Both the position numbers and the translations under genes were made by a program. The notes beneath the pieces were generated by a model. That model was not told the origin of the DNA. It made no database searches and was given only the letters and a program-made list of their open reading frames with translations. Shown here one piece after another: positions 9,770-20,445 of a DNA stretch of 64,000 bases. The number at the start of each line of letters is the position of its first letter. Position 1 is the first letter of the stretch. Source of the DNA: Dryomyza anilis (taxonomy: Eukaryota; Arthropoda; Insecta; Diptera; Dryomyzidae); contig OX638132.1 in assembly GCA_951804985.1 (NCBI GenBank), positions 41,103,152 to 41,167,151 on the forward strand, written 5' to 3'.

Positions 9770-11870
9770 ATGGAAAAAGCGCTTAAAATGCAGAATATTT
9801 GGGGTTTTTAAAAAGATCGCAAAATATAGAAAAAGGCGCTAAATTTTCAAAAAAAAAAAAAACACAATTAATTTACAGAGTAAATATGCGTCATATTCAT
9901 TTTTGGTTTGTTTTGATAATTTTGGGCTTGTAAAGACTATAAAATACTGTAAATTATGCGCTGAAATATTCCTGAAAAATGACATAAATTTTGTCTCGGG
10001 GTATCAATATTAAATCGAATTTAAACATTATAGGCGCATAACCATAGACAATTTTAAACAACTTTAATAATTCGACTTAAAAAAAATTCGACTTTTTTAG
10101 AATTTTCGTATAGAATTGTACAACTATAAGTCCAAATACCATTTATGAAAGTTTGATAAAAGTTCGACAATTCATAGTTTAAGATGTATTGGTGTATTTT
10201 TCATATTTAAAAATCAATTATTCACAAAATATAGTTTTTAAGTATGTCCATTCGGCAGTGCGCTAAAAGGTTATGATTGTTTCAAATTATAATTGAAGAA
10301 GTTATTAACAAAAAAAAAATCGATATTGAAACAAAATTTATTTGATGACTTTTAGTTCTATACCGACGATTTATAATCTGATTTTTACGTTTTTAGTATT
10401 TTTGAAATTAAAAAAAAACTGTTGTAAATTAATTTAATAATTGGTGAAATAACTATTACCTTTTAATTCTTGAATAAATATCAAACTTAAGTTTGGTACA
10501 AGTGGTACAATTGGTATAAATGTTATACTTTAAAAAAAAATTGAAATTCAAATTTTTTTGGTTTTCGAAATATGCTAACTTGAAAAGTGAAAATAAACAT
10601 TAAAAATACATTGTGTATATCTGAAGTATTTTTCCAACGAGATGTCGGTATTGATCACCTTTAATATAATACACAAACTGAATATTGTTTCCAAAGGGTA
10701 CTGAGATATGTACACCTTCCTAAAATCAGAGACCAAAAATAATTAATTTTAAAAAATGTATGTAAAAAGTCATTGTAAGAAATTATGGCACTTTTATAGT
10801 AAAGGGTACCATTAGATAACATTCGATGAACATTTTTTATTTATGGTCTTATTTTTATTATAGGACTGTTAAATTTTAAAATATTTTTTAATAATTATAT
10901 TTGAGAAATATAAATAAAAGTTCATATTATTAAAGTTAAAAATAATTATTTTTGATAAATATTTTCAAAATTCAAATATAATTTATATTTTAGGTACATA
11001 TTTATTAAAATAAAAATTCAGTATTATTTTTGATATATATATGGATAAAAAGTAGTTACCAAAAAATCTCCAAACAAACAAACAAACAAATTGGCTGAAC
11101 TTTAGATAACCGGAGGAAGTGAAATATTTTTTCTTCAAACTATCGGACTTGTGGTACCCCAGATAAATCGAAACCTTATTCACCTACCTATATGAACATG
11201 TAGGTACTGAAATGAAAGATATTGAACTCACGATTAATATGTTATTATGTTCATGATCCTATAACCCCAGTAACCTCAGGACCCTTTTTAGTTTTAACAA
11301 CTGAGTTCATTTTATACACGAATTATATATAGATACCCCAACGAAAAGAAATTTAATCAGGAGTCTATTATCCACTTTTGTATTTATGTTTTAAAAAAAA
11401 TAAAATTTAATATTTTATAAAAAAATTTCGACTGCGGCGCTTCTTCGATATAACTTGCAAACGAAATATTATAATTAACTGTTGGGCCACTTCTAGAAAA
11501 TTTTAAAAAAGCGTTTCAGCGTTACCTATTCATTTCAAAATTTTCTTCGTCATTTTGATAAATAATTAAATATTTTTCTCAACAATCAGCATTTCATTTA
11601 AATTTTTTTTTACATAATTACAAATCCTAATCGCCATGGTTATTAGATCATAAAAATAACCATATAATTACAAATGTGGCATTATTACTTTTCATTTGAG
11701 TACCTATATGATCAAATAGATGCACCGGATATCGTTTTTTCTAGGGTACCACAGATCCGTTCGCATCCTATATTTTTTTTGTTTTTTAAGCAAATATAAC
11801 GGTTGATTTAAAGAAAAAAAGTTGCTTTAAAGAAGTACAGTTGTATAAAATATAAAGTACAGAAAATATA
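9770..11870. other. Intergenic AT-rich DNA, no gene seen
   Basis: Stops in all frames apart from short runs. The sequence CCGGAGGAAGTGAAAT at 11109-11124 is shared with the hairpin at 46874-46900. The end of the interval (11870-11975) has GGCGCAAAAT and CGCCCCCC blocks resembling 7900-7990, so it belongs to the same repeat complex as the 92-bp array. Confidence 0.45.
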
Positions 11871-12135
11871 AAAAAGGGCGCAAAATAAATTTTTGGGGAG
11901 CATTTTAGAAAAAATTGGAAAAAAAGGCGCACAAAAATCAATCGCCCCCCAAATCATACTTCTGGATCCGCCCCTGACGAAACTGTCAGAAGCCCGTAAA
12001 GCCAGCAAGCAAAGCAAGTCGCATTGAAACATCCGCTTTAAAAACAGATATATTAAAGGTATTCACGAAACGGAGCAGTTGCCTATGTACATTAGCAGAA
12101 TTGTCGAATTGTATCATATTTCTTGAACACACTTC

Positions 12136-12290
12136 CCAATAAACCACAAAGCTGGATATTAAGTGATTATCGAATGTATATTGAACATGGATATCGAAAC
12201 TTTCACTGGAGAAAAGCGTTCAACTTTTTGTAATTGTAAGCTTGGAAACCATAGCTCTCCAGAAAAACTGGTAGCTTTTTATCCAATTGA
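12136..12290 (+). repeat. Dispersed repeat, family R, copy 1 (truncated)
   Basis: Starts CCCAATAAACCACAAAGCTG and contains AAGCGTTCAACTTTTTGTAA and GTAGCTTTTTATCCAATTGA. It matches copies at 19862-20150 (plus) and 27166-27497, 29752-30027 and 37301-37577 (minus). Here the right half is missing and the sequence passes directly into the mariner-type relic. Confidence 0.8.
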
Positions 12291-12343
12291 CGCTTGCAGA
12301 AGTCCAGACGCTGAACCCAATTTTCGACGGTTTTCAAGCATAA
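12290..12343 (-). pseudogene. Mariner-type transposase relic, C-terminal part
   Basis: On the minus strand, reading on from the piece at 13823-13945 across the inserted element, the frame continues as CLKTVENWVQRLDFCKR, the usual C-terminal end of Tc1/mariner-type DDE transposases. It is cut at 12290 by the family R repeat. Too short to be functional. Confidence 0.75.
12341..12343. other. Target-site duplication TAA, left
   Basis: TAA immediately before the left terminus AGGTCCATTCATATCAG, repeated at 13823-13825 immediately after the right terminus. Confidence 0.8.
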
Positions 12344-13822
12344 AGGTCCATTCATATCAGGCAGCACGTTGCGTATCATGCATGTAGCGTATCATGCACG
12401 ACAAATATTCTCCAGTACATTTTATATGAGAGTGTTCATATCATGCGTTTTGGGTCCGTTCATGCACGTATCGTATCATGCAAAATATTTTTGAGGAGCC
12501 TGCCGCATGCATTGTTGTAGAAATATAAAATATTTACTGCTTTTTCCTGTTTTTATTACAAAATTTTTGATATTGCAGTGATATTGTAGTGTTTTTTAAC
12601 AATTTTTTTTACAAGACTACCCATTCATTTAAACATCAAAAATTTATGAAAGTCTTCGGCGCACAATGTAATCTTTTTCATCAATAAAGAAGTGCAACAA
12701 GATCGTAGCCCAAATTGCATCCAAACGGCAGCATCAACTCGCCATCGAAATGGCGACACATGAAATGGTGGCACACGAAACCCAACGATGCCACTCCAAA
12801 TGTGCCCATAGCTACTGAGCTGTAGCCAAGATGAAAGTTAAAGTTACATGGATGGAGACACTCGCAACTTTAGTAGGACTGAATGGAAATGGTGGTCTCG
12901 CATGATACGGTTCACCAGCATGGATAAATTGTCAAGAGGTGTCAGCTAGGCGAAGCACACATAGCGTTGTATATGTCTTCAACTCACAATCGTGTGTATT
13001 TAATCCATGTATCATTTACAGATTATAATAAATGTAACAAATAAATTAATTTAATGACAAATTTATTTAATTCTAAGTAAATGTACTACAAAAACTCTTG
13101 CAAACAGATTCTTGATCAAAATTATGTTGTATTTATAGAGGCAGCAGCCAAGTTGGCAACAACACTAAATTTGGCGCACAAGACCTCTGGCGAGAAAATG
13201 AAGCCAGAGCGGTAGACTTGCAAGTAGCCATGGCTACGATAAAATGGAAATGTACGATAAAATGGATAAAATGGAAATGGTCTCGGAGGTTCCGATCTGG
13301 TTCCGAAGACTGGCTGGTCTTCAAGATTGGTATATCCAGATGATTTCAATATATGGTGATAGGATGATGATGTGTTGTGGTGTAATGACACCGCAGATTG
13401 CACTTTGATTCCATCAGTTTTTCGGGGATTTCATTAAATATCTCATGGCCGACGGTTTATCCAGCTGAATCTTATTCTCCGATTCAGCATCTGCTTGGGT
13501 CCAATATTGTCAGCGCCGACAATGAAGCATTATGGATATACAAAGAAAAGTAGACCACTTTAATGAAACATGGCTTCCATGCTGCTTTGCTCTCTATAAC
13601 CATCTTGTAGCAATTTGTAGAATCAAAACACATTTGTTATTAAATTATAATTATGTTGACAGTAAACAAAAGTGCTGTCGGTTTATGAAAAATGTATAAG
13701 TGGAGTTTACATTTTACAACCCTGAGTGCGTTAGCATGCTGCTGATATGAACGCCTTTGCATGAACGTGCATGATACTCTACGTGCATGATACGCAACGA
13801 GCTGTCTGATATGCATGGACCT
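12344..13822. mobile_element. Harbinger-like non-autonomous DNA element (1479 bp)
   Basis: The terminal inverted repeats are about 60 bp. The left end begins AGGTCCATTCATATCAG and continues through TTGCGTATCATGCATGTAG; the right end is its inverted copy with a few changes. A 3-bp TAA duplication flanks the element, typical of PIF/Harbinger (TWA sites). Subterminal GTATCATGCA motifs recur at both ends. No DDE or Myb-like transposase frame was seen, so the element is non-autonomous. The interior has a minus-strand open frame (13122-13403) and a plus-strand open stretch near 12690-12820. The insertion interrupts the mariner-type relic. Confidence 0.85.
13122..13403 (-). CDS. Unidentified 93-codon open frame inside the Harbinger-like element
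   Basis: An open frame with many aromatic residues and a PFPFYPFYRTFPFYRSHGY tract, which comes partly from a short GATAAAATGGAAATG duplication in the DNA. Just upstream on the minus strand another open stretch (DAESENKIQLDKPSAMRYLM) ends in TGA a few codons before this frame, in a different phase. It may be a captured, frameshifted coding fragment. I do not recognise a family and coding status is uncertain. Confidence 0.25.
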   Translation of the reverse strand: MQSAVSLHHNTSSSYHHILKSSGYTNLEDQPVFGTRSEPPRPFPFYPFYRTFPFYRSHGYLQVYRSGFIFSPEVLCAKFSVVANLAAASINTT

Positions 13823-13825
13823 TAA
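13823..13825. other. Target-site duplication TAA, right
   Basis: Second copy of the TAA flanking the Harbinger-like element. With one copy removed, the interrupted transposase relic reads through in frame. Confidence 0.8.
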
Positions 13826-13945
13826 ATCGGCCGATACTGCTGCAATTTCACGTTCGATATTCGTACGAAGTTCATCAATCGTCGCTGGATTGTTGGCATA
13901 GACCATAGACTTCACTGAACCAAATAAGTACGAATCTCCAGTAAT
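13823..13945 (-). pseudogene. Mariner-type transposase relic, N-terminal side of the split
   Basis: Minus-strand translation gives LFGSVKSMVYANNPATIDEL and then RTNIEREIAAVSADL. The LKS-x-VY...NNPxTIxELRxNI pattern belongs to the segment after the last catalytic residue in Tc1/mariner-type transposases. The frame continues in 12290-12343 once the Harbinger-like insertion is bridged. No catalytic DDE/D residues remain. Confidence 0.8.
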
Positions 13946-13975
13946 ACTTCAATGTACAAATTTATTGAATTACAA

Positions 13976-14275
13976 CCCAAGAAACATTTATACGGAGCTC
14001 CGGCACAAACGGAATCACACATTCCGTCATTGCCGGTACGTTAACGGCACGATGAAAATGTATCCGTCGCAGCAGATTCTAATCCGGAACGAAAACGTAT
14101 CATCAAATTGGTACGACTCCGTTTGTATGCCGGCATTTTCCGTATTTCGAAAATAATACGTTTGAACTCCATTATGATGATACCGTTTTCGTGCCGTTGA
14201 ATACGGACTACACCGTTTTCATCCCGTTAATACTCCGTCACGCCGGTGCCGTTTTTCTTCCGCTATAGCCTGAAT
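13976..14275 (+). mobile_element. Family C element end, copy 1 (CCGTTTT-rich)
   Basis: Terminus CCCAAGAAACA, then ACGGAGCTCCGGCACAAACG. The block is dense in CCGTTTT/AAAACGG, CTCCGT and TGCCGG words in both orientations. It is colinear with 20153-20445, and its terminus is the inverse of the one ending at 24813. Downstream, 14300-14480 still matches 20450-20600 loosely. No transposase was recognised. Confidence 0.75.
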
Positions 14276-15193
14276 GTCTGAAACATAAACTGAAAAGTAA
14301 TTTCATTGTGTGCAGCAGGGCGAAGAGGGAGGATGTTACACGACTTCAAGACACCAACAGATAAGTTATACACATTAATTAAAATAAGAATAATATTTTT
14401 TTACTTGATCTTTGCAGATTTGGAGAAAAACTAGGACTGCAGCATAAAAATAGTTGGTTTATAGCAACAAAAATATAAACTGCTTAAATTCCGCGAGGGC
14501 GTACCAAAGCTGACTTTCTTGTAATTCTTGTAAAGCATCGATTGCGCTTAGCAAATACCCCGTTTTCAACAGTTCTTTTGGTGTCGAAGTGGAAACTTAG
14601 GTATGATTCGTCCCCGCACAACGCGTTAGCATAACCGCACGATTTTGCATAAGCTCTGTCTCTTTGTCTAACATATGTGATCTTATTAACCTCCTTGATC
14701 ATGACATTACATCCACACTGGTTGTAAAAGAAAATTTTCCAAATTTATCGAACCTTAAACTCGTTGCATATTCGGTTATTTCATATTTGTGTAGTATGAT
14801 AGTTTTCAGTTTGATGTACCAAAAACAGATGTTTTTGTTTCACTTATTGACCATATACAATATATAAGTATTCCTTTTGTTACTTATTATTAATTCAATA
14901 TCTCATATCAAGCCATAATTAAAACAAAGTAAACAAATTTCGATTTAAGAAAAAAAACTCATACCTTATATAGGAACTCGTTAATATTTATTGTTAAAAA
15001 AGTGGACATTATGCCATCATTTCTTTCTAACTCATTAAAAATATATATTTTCATTTAAATATAATGCATTTTGCTGAATTTCAATTTAATAATCAAACAC
15101 TGTCCGTAATATCAAGTACCCAAAACTCATAAATTCAGCATCACTAAAGAACTGCAAAAGTACCACGAAGTAAACTCAAGCTTTTATCAAAGT
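14276..15193. other. Family C interior remnants and intergenic DNA
   Basis: 14300-14480 resembles 20450-20600 (CAGCAGGGCGAAGAGGGAGG type block). 14687-14735 is a short copy of the TIR block that also ends element A (TTGATCATGACATTACATCC). Beyond 14740 nothing was recognised. Confidence 0.45.
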
Positions 15194-15910
15194 AGATTAC
15201 ACAGAAAATAAACGGGTTCATAATATTAACGAATGCTGTTCATAGAGGCAAATTCATACGTTTTAATGCAAGATACATTGTGACAATGTACATTGTCCTT
15301 GTTTTTGAATTTAATGATCAGTTCATTTTCAGTAAGAATCAGTGTTCATAATACGCACATTTAAATTTAATGATTTTTTTCATACTTCAATGAATTATAT
15401 TCATTGAAATACTGCAGTACACATTTTGCATGTTCGTTTTTCGTGTTCGTTGCTAGTAGCGTTAGCTGCGCTCTGCTGCTATTAATTCGCAGAAAGCTGC
15501 GACAAATGTAAGAAGTAGTTGCGAAATGTAGTGAAATGAAGTGCGAAATTACATTTAATTTATATTATACTATTATATTTAATGTATATATTAATTGAAT
15601 TTACATTAAAATAATAAAATGAAAAAACTTTCTGAATTCACTTTTGTTTATGATCTCGTTCATTAAAGTATGTATTCGATTCATTGCGACAATGAACTCT
15701 CGAATTCAATATAGCTACTGAAATATTCATTGTAATTATGAATATTTGTCATTTGGTCCGTACATTTTAATTCAATGAATTTGTACATTGAAGTATTACC
15801 GGAAATTCGTTGTGACAATGAACAATTACATTGGACCAATTTTAACGAAATATTCTTTGTGATAATGTACTTTTTCATTGTAGATATGTACTTTTTTGGT
15901 TCAGTGTAGC
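15194..15910. repeat. Dyad-rich repeat with CATTGTGACAATG-type cores
   Basis: At least five short near-palindromes of the form CATTGTGACAATG occur between 15280 and 15870, separated by irregular AT-rich spacers. The ends TACACAGAAAATAAA (left) and TTTTTTGGTTCAGTGTA (right) look like weak inverted termini. This may be a small foldback or MITE-type element. No coding content; the 83-codon minus frame at 15681-15932 follows from the repeats. Confidence 0.45.
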
Positions 15911-16139
15911 AGATAATTTTTTTTGCCACCAATGTATTTTGTTGTTGTACAACTGCTACTTGACAAAACTGCTACTCTACATCGCAACTGCTCAGTTTCA
16001 TGAATAACTTTATTGTAAACAAAATTTTCTGTCGACAACTTGTTAATTAAGTTTTACAAATTTCAAAACAGAAATTCCTATACAATGTGTTTGCTGCTAC
16101 TCGCAGGCTACCTTTCCCTTTCAGTTTCCTTCTATGAAG

Positions 16140-16886
16140 AAACTTTTAAATTTTATATTTTCTGTCTTCAAAAATATTATTTATCTTCGCGCGATATCGT
16201 CGGCACACAAACCAATGTTTTTCATATGATCGGCTACATCAGGAAACGCATCTGAAGGTGACACGCGACATCCTCCGAATCAAAGCTGACCCGTTCTCGG
16301 CCACCAGATCAGGTATGTCGAATTGCACCATTGGAACTATATGATATAATGATCCTCAAGCCAAGACGAGATTTGCTGCACATGAGATCGATTTCCTGCA
16401 CATGAGACGTAACACTTCTGCGAATAAAATTAGCAGAATGCCGAGCAAAGAGCCAAGACTGTCCTCAAGACTGTTCTCAAGACTGTCCTCGATTGCGATG
16501 ACTGACGCCATGAGGCAGCAAAAAGACCTGCTGTGGAAAAGACCTGCAACAAAGCTATCAGCAGTGATGCATGCTAACATGTCGGCGAACCGACAATGAT
16601 GTCGATTTCTATAGATTTTTCAAATAAAAATGCATTAAAATGTTAAACCAGTGTGTGTTTCTTTTGTGTGATTTTTTATGTTATTAATTTAGAATGTAAA
16701 ATGTCATTCAAAGCGGAAAATGAAACTAACAATAAAATTATTAAAATCAAAAATTTTATTTTCAGTACTTGTTTGATAATTTTATTGTTATATCCGACAA
16801 TAATTTGATAATTATATTTGTGGATCCATTTTAACATAAAATATTTTCAAATTATTGTCGGATTCGACAATAATTTTCTATGTGTG
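16140..16886 (+). mobile_element. Family V' DNA element, copy 1 (left end missing)
   Basis: Right terminus CGACAATAATTTTCTATGTG TG followed by TA. The body is colinear, inverted, with the complete copy at 21017-21916, and homology starts at about 16140. The element carries the conserved reading frame listed at 16183-16599 and an AATAAA just after it. The terminus resembles the V family terminus (CACGCATAGAAAT). Confidence 0.8.
16183..16599 (+). pseudogene. Conserved unidentified ORF carried by family V'
   Basis: 139 codons are in one frame, broken only by a TGA at 16342-16344, ending in TGA followed by a CAAATAAAAATGC polyadenylation-like site. Recognisable stretches are CFSYDRLHQETHLKV, RDILRIKADPFSATRSG, FAAHEIDFLHMRRNTS and KDLLWKRPATKLSAVMH. 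The inverted copy at 21304-21721 encodes the same peptide with mostly conservative changes but has a 13-base insertion. No transposase motif (DDE, HTH) is visible, so a captured host 3' exon is more likely than an element gene. Family not recognised. Confidence 0.6.
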
Positions 16887-16942
16887 TAGACGGCAAATCC
16901 TTTTAATAGGGCGAACAAACTCTCCATCCGCTGTTTTAAGAG

Positions 16943-17768
16943 TACACTAAGAAAACAAGATGTTTATGAAAGTCTTGCTGCAACCATTCTTTTAAATTTA
17001 CGCCTTGTAGCAAATATTTAAACATCCCATAAGTTTCAATAAAGTTGCAGCAAAACTCTTCATATTTTTTGAAAATGACATATATGCAGATAGTTACGAG
17101 ATTTTTGCCACAACATCAATTTAAATTGAGATATTTACAGTTGACTGATAGCAAACATCCTAAGTTCTTGGACATTTGTAGCAAAAGTTTTGAGGTGTTT
17201 TGACATTTGACCACCATAAAAAAGGAAAATGGAGTACTTTTTCCTTACGCTCGAATTATTCACAATAATTAAGTAAATCAAATAGTGTAAACAAGTGCCA
17301 ACTCATACATTTTAATGGTAAAAGTGAAAATAAAATATCCTTTGATTTAAATTATCAACCCGTGATGGAAAATATTTCTTTTCAGAGTCTACTTTGATGA
17401 CAGATGTACAATTTTACCTTCGAAGGATTTATAAAGACGATGGCGATGTATAACCAGGATACTGTTTTAATTTTAGAATAAATAAAAATGCATTTGATTC
17501 ATTTTCTTTAAATTCAATAAAAATTACTCCGCGAATTCTAATGGAGTACCTTTTCCAAATATTCATCAACTATCTTCCTATTTGTAAGATGTTTAATTGA
17601 TGGTTGATATACATAATCGTAAATTTGAAAGATGGTTGCTACCAATATTTATCGTATTTGACGGATGTTTGAGAGATGGTTGTTTCAAATACATTCTAAA
17701 TAATTTGTAAATAACTTGATATTTAGGGCTGTGATATTTCTGGTAATCATCTTTGTTTTCTTAGTGTA
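16943..17768. mobile_element. Family T DNA element, copy 2 (complete)
   Basis: Inverted termini CACTAAGAAAACAAGATG and its mirror CATCTTTGTTTTCTTAGTG are flanked by TA on both sides, which suggests Tc1/mariner-type TA insertion. It is about 826 bp and colinear with 26284-27159. Inside, TATTTCTTTTCAG at about 17385 precedes a 22-codon open stretch (YLRRIYKDDGDV end) with a stop, then AATAAA. Relative to copy 3 it lacks 45 bases within that stretch, keeping frame. No transposase. It sits in the 3' part of the BEL/Pao relic that follows. Confidence 0.85.
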
Positions 17769-17968
17769 ACTACTCTGACCAGGCCGTCGTCTCCCGGATG
17801 ACATCGAATAACTTTAGCGAGTTTCCACTTAGTGGGGGGCGTGCGTTCACCGAGTATCGCTACGACGTATCCTTCGGTTCCGTTAAGTGATTGACGAAAC
17901 CATTTAGTGCGTTGTTGAAGATTCACAATATACTCGTCACGCCATCGACGCCAGAAATGTTGTCTCAT
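17769..17968 (-). pseudogene. BEL/Pao copy 2: DUF5641 domain
   Basis: Minus-strand FWRRWRDEYIVNLQQRTKW, then GERTPPTKWKLAKVI and GDDGLVRVVTLR. This is the C-terminal DUF5641 domain that ends BEL/Pao polyproteins. The coding end is cut by family T copy 2. Confidence 0.85.
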
Positions 17969-18245
17969 TGTAGATGTTACATGCCATTGTGAACTTTAAG
18001 AACCTGTCGGACGTCGAATCGCCAACAAATTCTAAATGCATGACGCCGGTTCCCATGCAAATGATCGAACTGATATAGCTCTTCACGGATTTTGCACCTC
18101 TTCCCAAAGAAAATTTGAATAGATAGGGCCCGGCAAAATCGACGGCGCTACGAAGAAAGCATCGGATGAAAACTGTGCGACTCAGCGGCAGATTAGCCAT
18201 GGCTGCTGATGCGGAATGCGGTTCAAGCATTTGCATTTTACGCAC
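17937..18245 (-). pseudogene. BEL/Pao copy 2: integrase fragment
   Basis: Minus-strand MANLPLSRT...VDFAGPYLFKF, then GRGAKSVKSYISSI and MHLEFVGDSTSDRFLKF. It matches the start of the BEL/Pao integrase core. The rest of the core, with the second Asp and the Glu, is missing: the frame passes almost directly to the DUF5641 domain, so an internal deletion has occurred. Confidence 0.8.
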
Positions 18246-18371
18246 TTACGATGTATTTTGCGTATGAAATTACGTGCGCCAATAATCCAAAAACGACGCT
18301 ACAGCATAGTTTGCATCATATGTGGACCAGCAGCCAGCGCCGAGTCGTTTGACAAAATGATAGGGTGCTTC

Positions 18372-18990
18372 TCAAATTGAACATTTGCGTGTTTTATGCA
18401 GCTGCAGAAAAGTCTGAAGTTCGTCGAATGATGGCAGATCATCGCTTTGGAGTGACAGCTCCCAGTGCTTCCTCGTCTCGTAGGCCAGTTTCGATACTAC
18501 GATGTGGTTGGTGCAGTCGTCCCAGAAATCCACTGGACGACCGTGTTTAATAGAAAACATATTCATAAAATGATGATCGACGATGACTCGCATTTCTTGA
18601 AACGCGTTTTTAGTAAATCCCAAGCTTCATCATAATTTGCGTCACTGACCTTATAACTGTTGATTACCTGCAAGGATTCACCTTTAAGGCAACTGCGAAG
18701 ATAATGGAGTTTTTGCCGTTTGACAAACTATCGTTGGTATGCACCAAGGACATGTACATGTCGAGAAATGCTTTCCAATCGTGTGGCTTGCCTGAAAATG
18801 TAGGCAGCTCCATTTTTGGCAATTCCACGGCTGCGACAGTGTTGCGTGTTAGTGAATCTGCGACGATCGTTAATGATATAAGTTTTATAAACTTAGCCTT
18901 TGCTTTGCAAACCGATAGTTGTGTCTTGACTTGCAACCATATAGCGATTAATTACTTTTTGTGCGGAGTCGCGTATTTTTTGACCAGTCA
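18372..18990 (-). pseudogene. BEL/Pao copy 2: gag region
   Basis: Two minus-strand frames carry typical BEL/Pao gag sequence: ELPKMELPTFSGKPHDWKAF...MYMSLVHTND (18664-18936), then VDFWDDCTNHIVVSKLAYET with LQSDDLPSFDELQTFL (18372-18623). The DUF1759-like capsid region is recognisable. Protease and reverse transcriptase, expected next, are absent; the integrase fragment follows, which confirms a large internal deletion. Confidence 0.8.
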
Positions 18991-19345
18991 TAATTGAAAC
19001 AATAAGCAATTAGCACATTATTACGAATGAACACGAAAATGAAATGTCAATTAAGCAGTTTAGTTTAGAATGTACTGAAGTACACGCGTGTTGCAGGTTG
19101 CACGCTTCGTAGTGAGCACCTCTGTCTCGGAAGTCTCAACGCGCGGAGACTACGTATGAAACAAATAAACTTACGCGGTTTCTAATTTTTCAGGTTTTAA
19201 TTATATTTGGATATCGAGGGACCATAAATGTTGCGGTGCTTTTCGTGTTATTGGTAAGCGGGTTTATAAAGGTGTGTAAGCAAAAACGGGGGTTATTAGC
19301 GGAGCGAAAATAAAAACTAAACTAACAACTCACTTTATTACAAAG
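18991..19345 (-). repeat. BEL/Pao copy 2: 5' leader and LTR-like sequence
   Basis: On the minus strand CGCTCCGCTAATAACC to AGCACCGCAACA (19335-19230) matches the LTR-like stretch at 7140-7205 next to BEL/Pao copy 1. It lies directly upstream of gag, the position of a 5' LTR plus leader. Exact LTR limits and the primer-binding site could not be fixed. Confidence 0.55.
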
Positions 19346-19455
19346 AGCAAAAAGAAACAGTTATAAATATCGATACTTAAATTATAGTGAGGTCGATTAT
19401 AATTAATGAATGTAATTACAATTACATTAGAATTGATACGCGCCAACACTACCCA

Positions 19456-19731
19456 TTATTTGCTGTAAAGCTTAGGTCGATATTGTATGCAACTAATACA
19501 TGATCTTACTACATTTCCAGCTATTCGACGTGCATCGACTATCCAAAATGTTTGACGTATAAAGCCAATCAATGCCTTTGGGCCAGCATGATAATTGCAA
19601 ATGTGAAGCTGTTCTACCAGTAGGATGACAAAGTGGCAATTTTTGAGTAGTAAAAATGGATGTTTTCTCTCTTCTGTAATATCTGCGTGCTCAAGACGAC
19701 CACCTACACGCACGAGTGTAAACGAGTTCAT
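19456..19731 (-). pseudogene. BEL/Pao integrase H2C2 zinc-binding domain (separate fragment)
   Basis: Minus-strand VRVGGRLEHADITEERKHPF, then ICNYHAGPKALIGFIRQTFW and VRSCISCIQYRPKL. The H...H...C..C arrangement and the preceding RVGGRL block are the N-terminal zinc-binding part of BEL/Pao integrase. It lies upstream of the LTR-like segment and gag of copy 2, the wrong order for a single element, so it is from another copy or a rearrangement. Confidence 0.85.
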
Positions 19732-19861
19732 ATTTTGAATAAATAATATTCCAAATTTTACAATAAAGTTAGTTTTCCAGTTCCACAGGTGTTATCGATT
19801 GAATTCCCCTTATACTCTTCTTCCTTGAGTTGTCACGAAACCTGAATATCCAACCAACTGT

Positions 19862-20150
19862 ACCCAATAAACCAAAAACATGGATATTAAGTGTACATTG
19901 AATAGAATGTATATTGAACATGTATATTTACTGGAGAAAAGCGTTCAACTTTTTGTAATTGTAAGCTTGAAAACCATAGCGTTCTCCAGAAAACTGGTAG
20001 CTTTTTATCCAATTGAATCTAGCTTTTACCTAAACTTGAATTCCGACATTCAATATACCTTCGAGGCTTAACTTAATTGTAAGGTATAAATAAAATGTGA
20101 TTCGACCTTCAAATTACACTTGAATTCAAACGCATATATTTCCCTAATTA
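19862..20150 (+). repeat. Dispersed repeat, family R, copy 2
   Basis: Runs from CCCAATAAACCAAAAACATG to TATATTTCCCTAATTAAA. It is the most complete plus-strand copy and abuts the family C terminus at 20153. Confidence 0.85.
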
Positions 20151-20445
20151 AACCAAAGAAACATTTCTACGGAGCTCCGGCACAAATGTAATCACAATTC
20201 CGTCATTGCCGGCACGTTAACGGAACATTGAACAAGTATCCGTCCAAGCAGGTACTAAAACGGAACTTAACGTGTCGATAAATAGCACGACTCCGTTTGT
20301 ATGCTGGCATTTTCGGTATTTCGAAAATAATACGTTTGAACTCCGTTTTGACGGTGCCGTTTTCGTGCCGGTGGAGACCGTTTTCTTCCCATTAATACTC
20401 CGTCTCGCCGGTACCGATTTTCTTCCGTTGTAGCCTGAGTGTTTA
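20151..20445 (+). mobile_element. Family C element end, copy 2
   Basis: Colinear with copy 1 from AAGAAACATTTCTACGGAGC to CTTCCGTTGTAGCCTGA. It has the same CCGTTTT-type words, and the downstream 20450-20600 also matches 14300-14480. Confidence 0.75.

Larger units (their letters stand above)
7690..12035. repeat. Inverted ~45-bp blocks flanking the 92-bp array region
   Basis: At 7690-7731 the sequence ATGTTTCAATACGACTTG, TTTTGCTTGCTTGGCTTTGACAG is found in reverse complement at 11984-12035 with few changes. The two blocks face each other across 4.3 kb that includes the 92-bp array. They could be the ends of one large element or two separate copies of a repeat. Confidence 0.6.

Noticed and set aside
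14459..14596. Minus-strand 45-codon stretch (ELLKTGYLLSAIDALQELQE)
   Set aside because: The composition is protein-like, but there is no convincing acceptor or start, and a longer frame on the same strand overlaps it. Left unannotated for lack of support.
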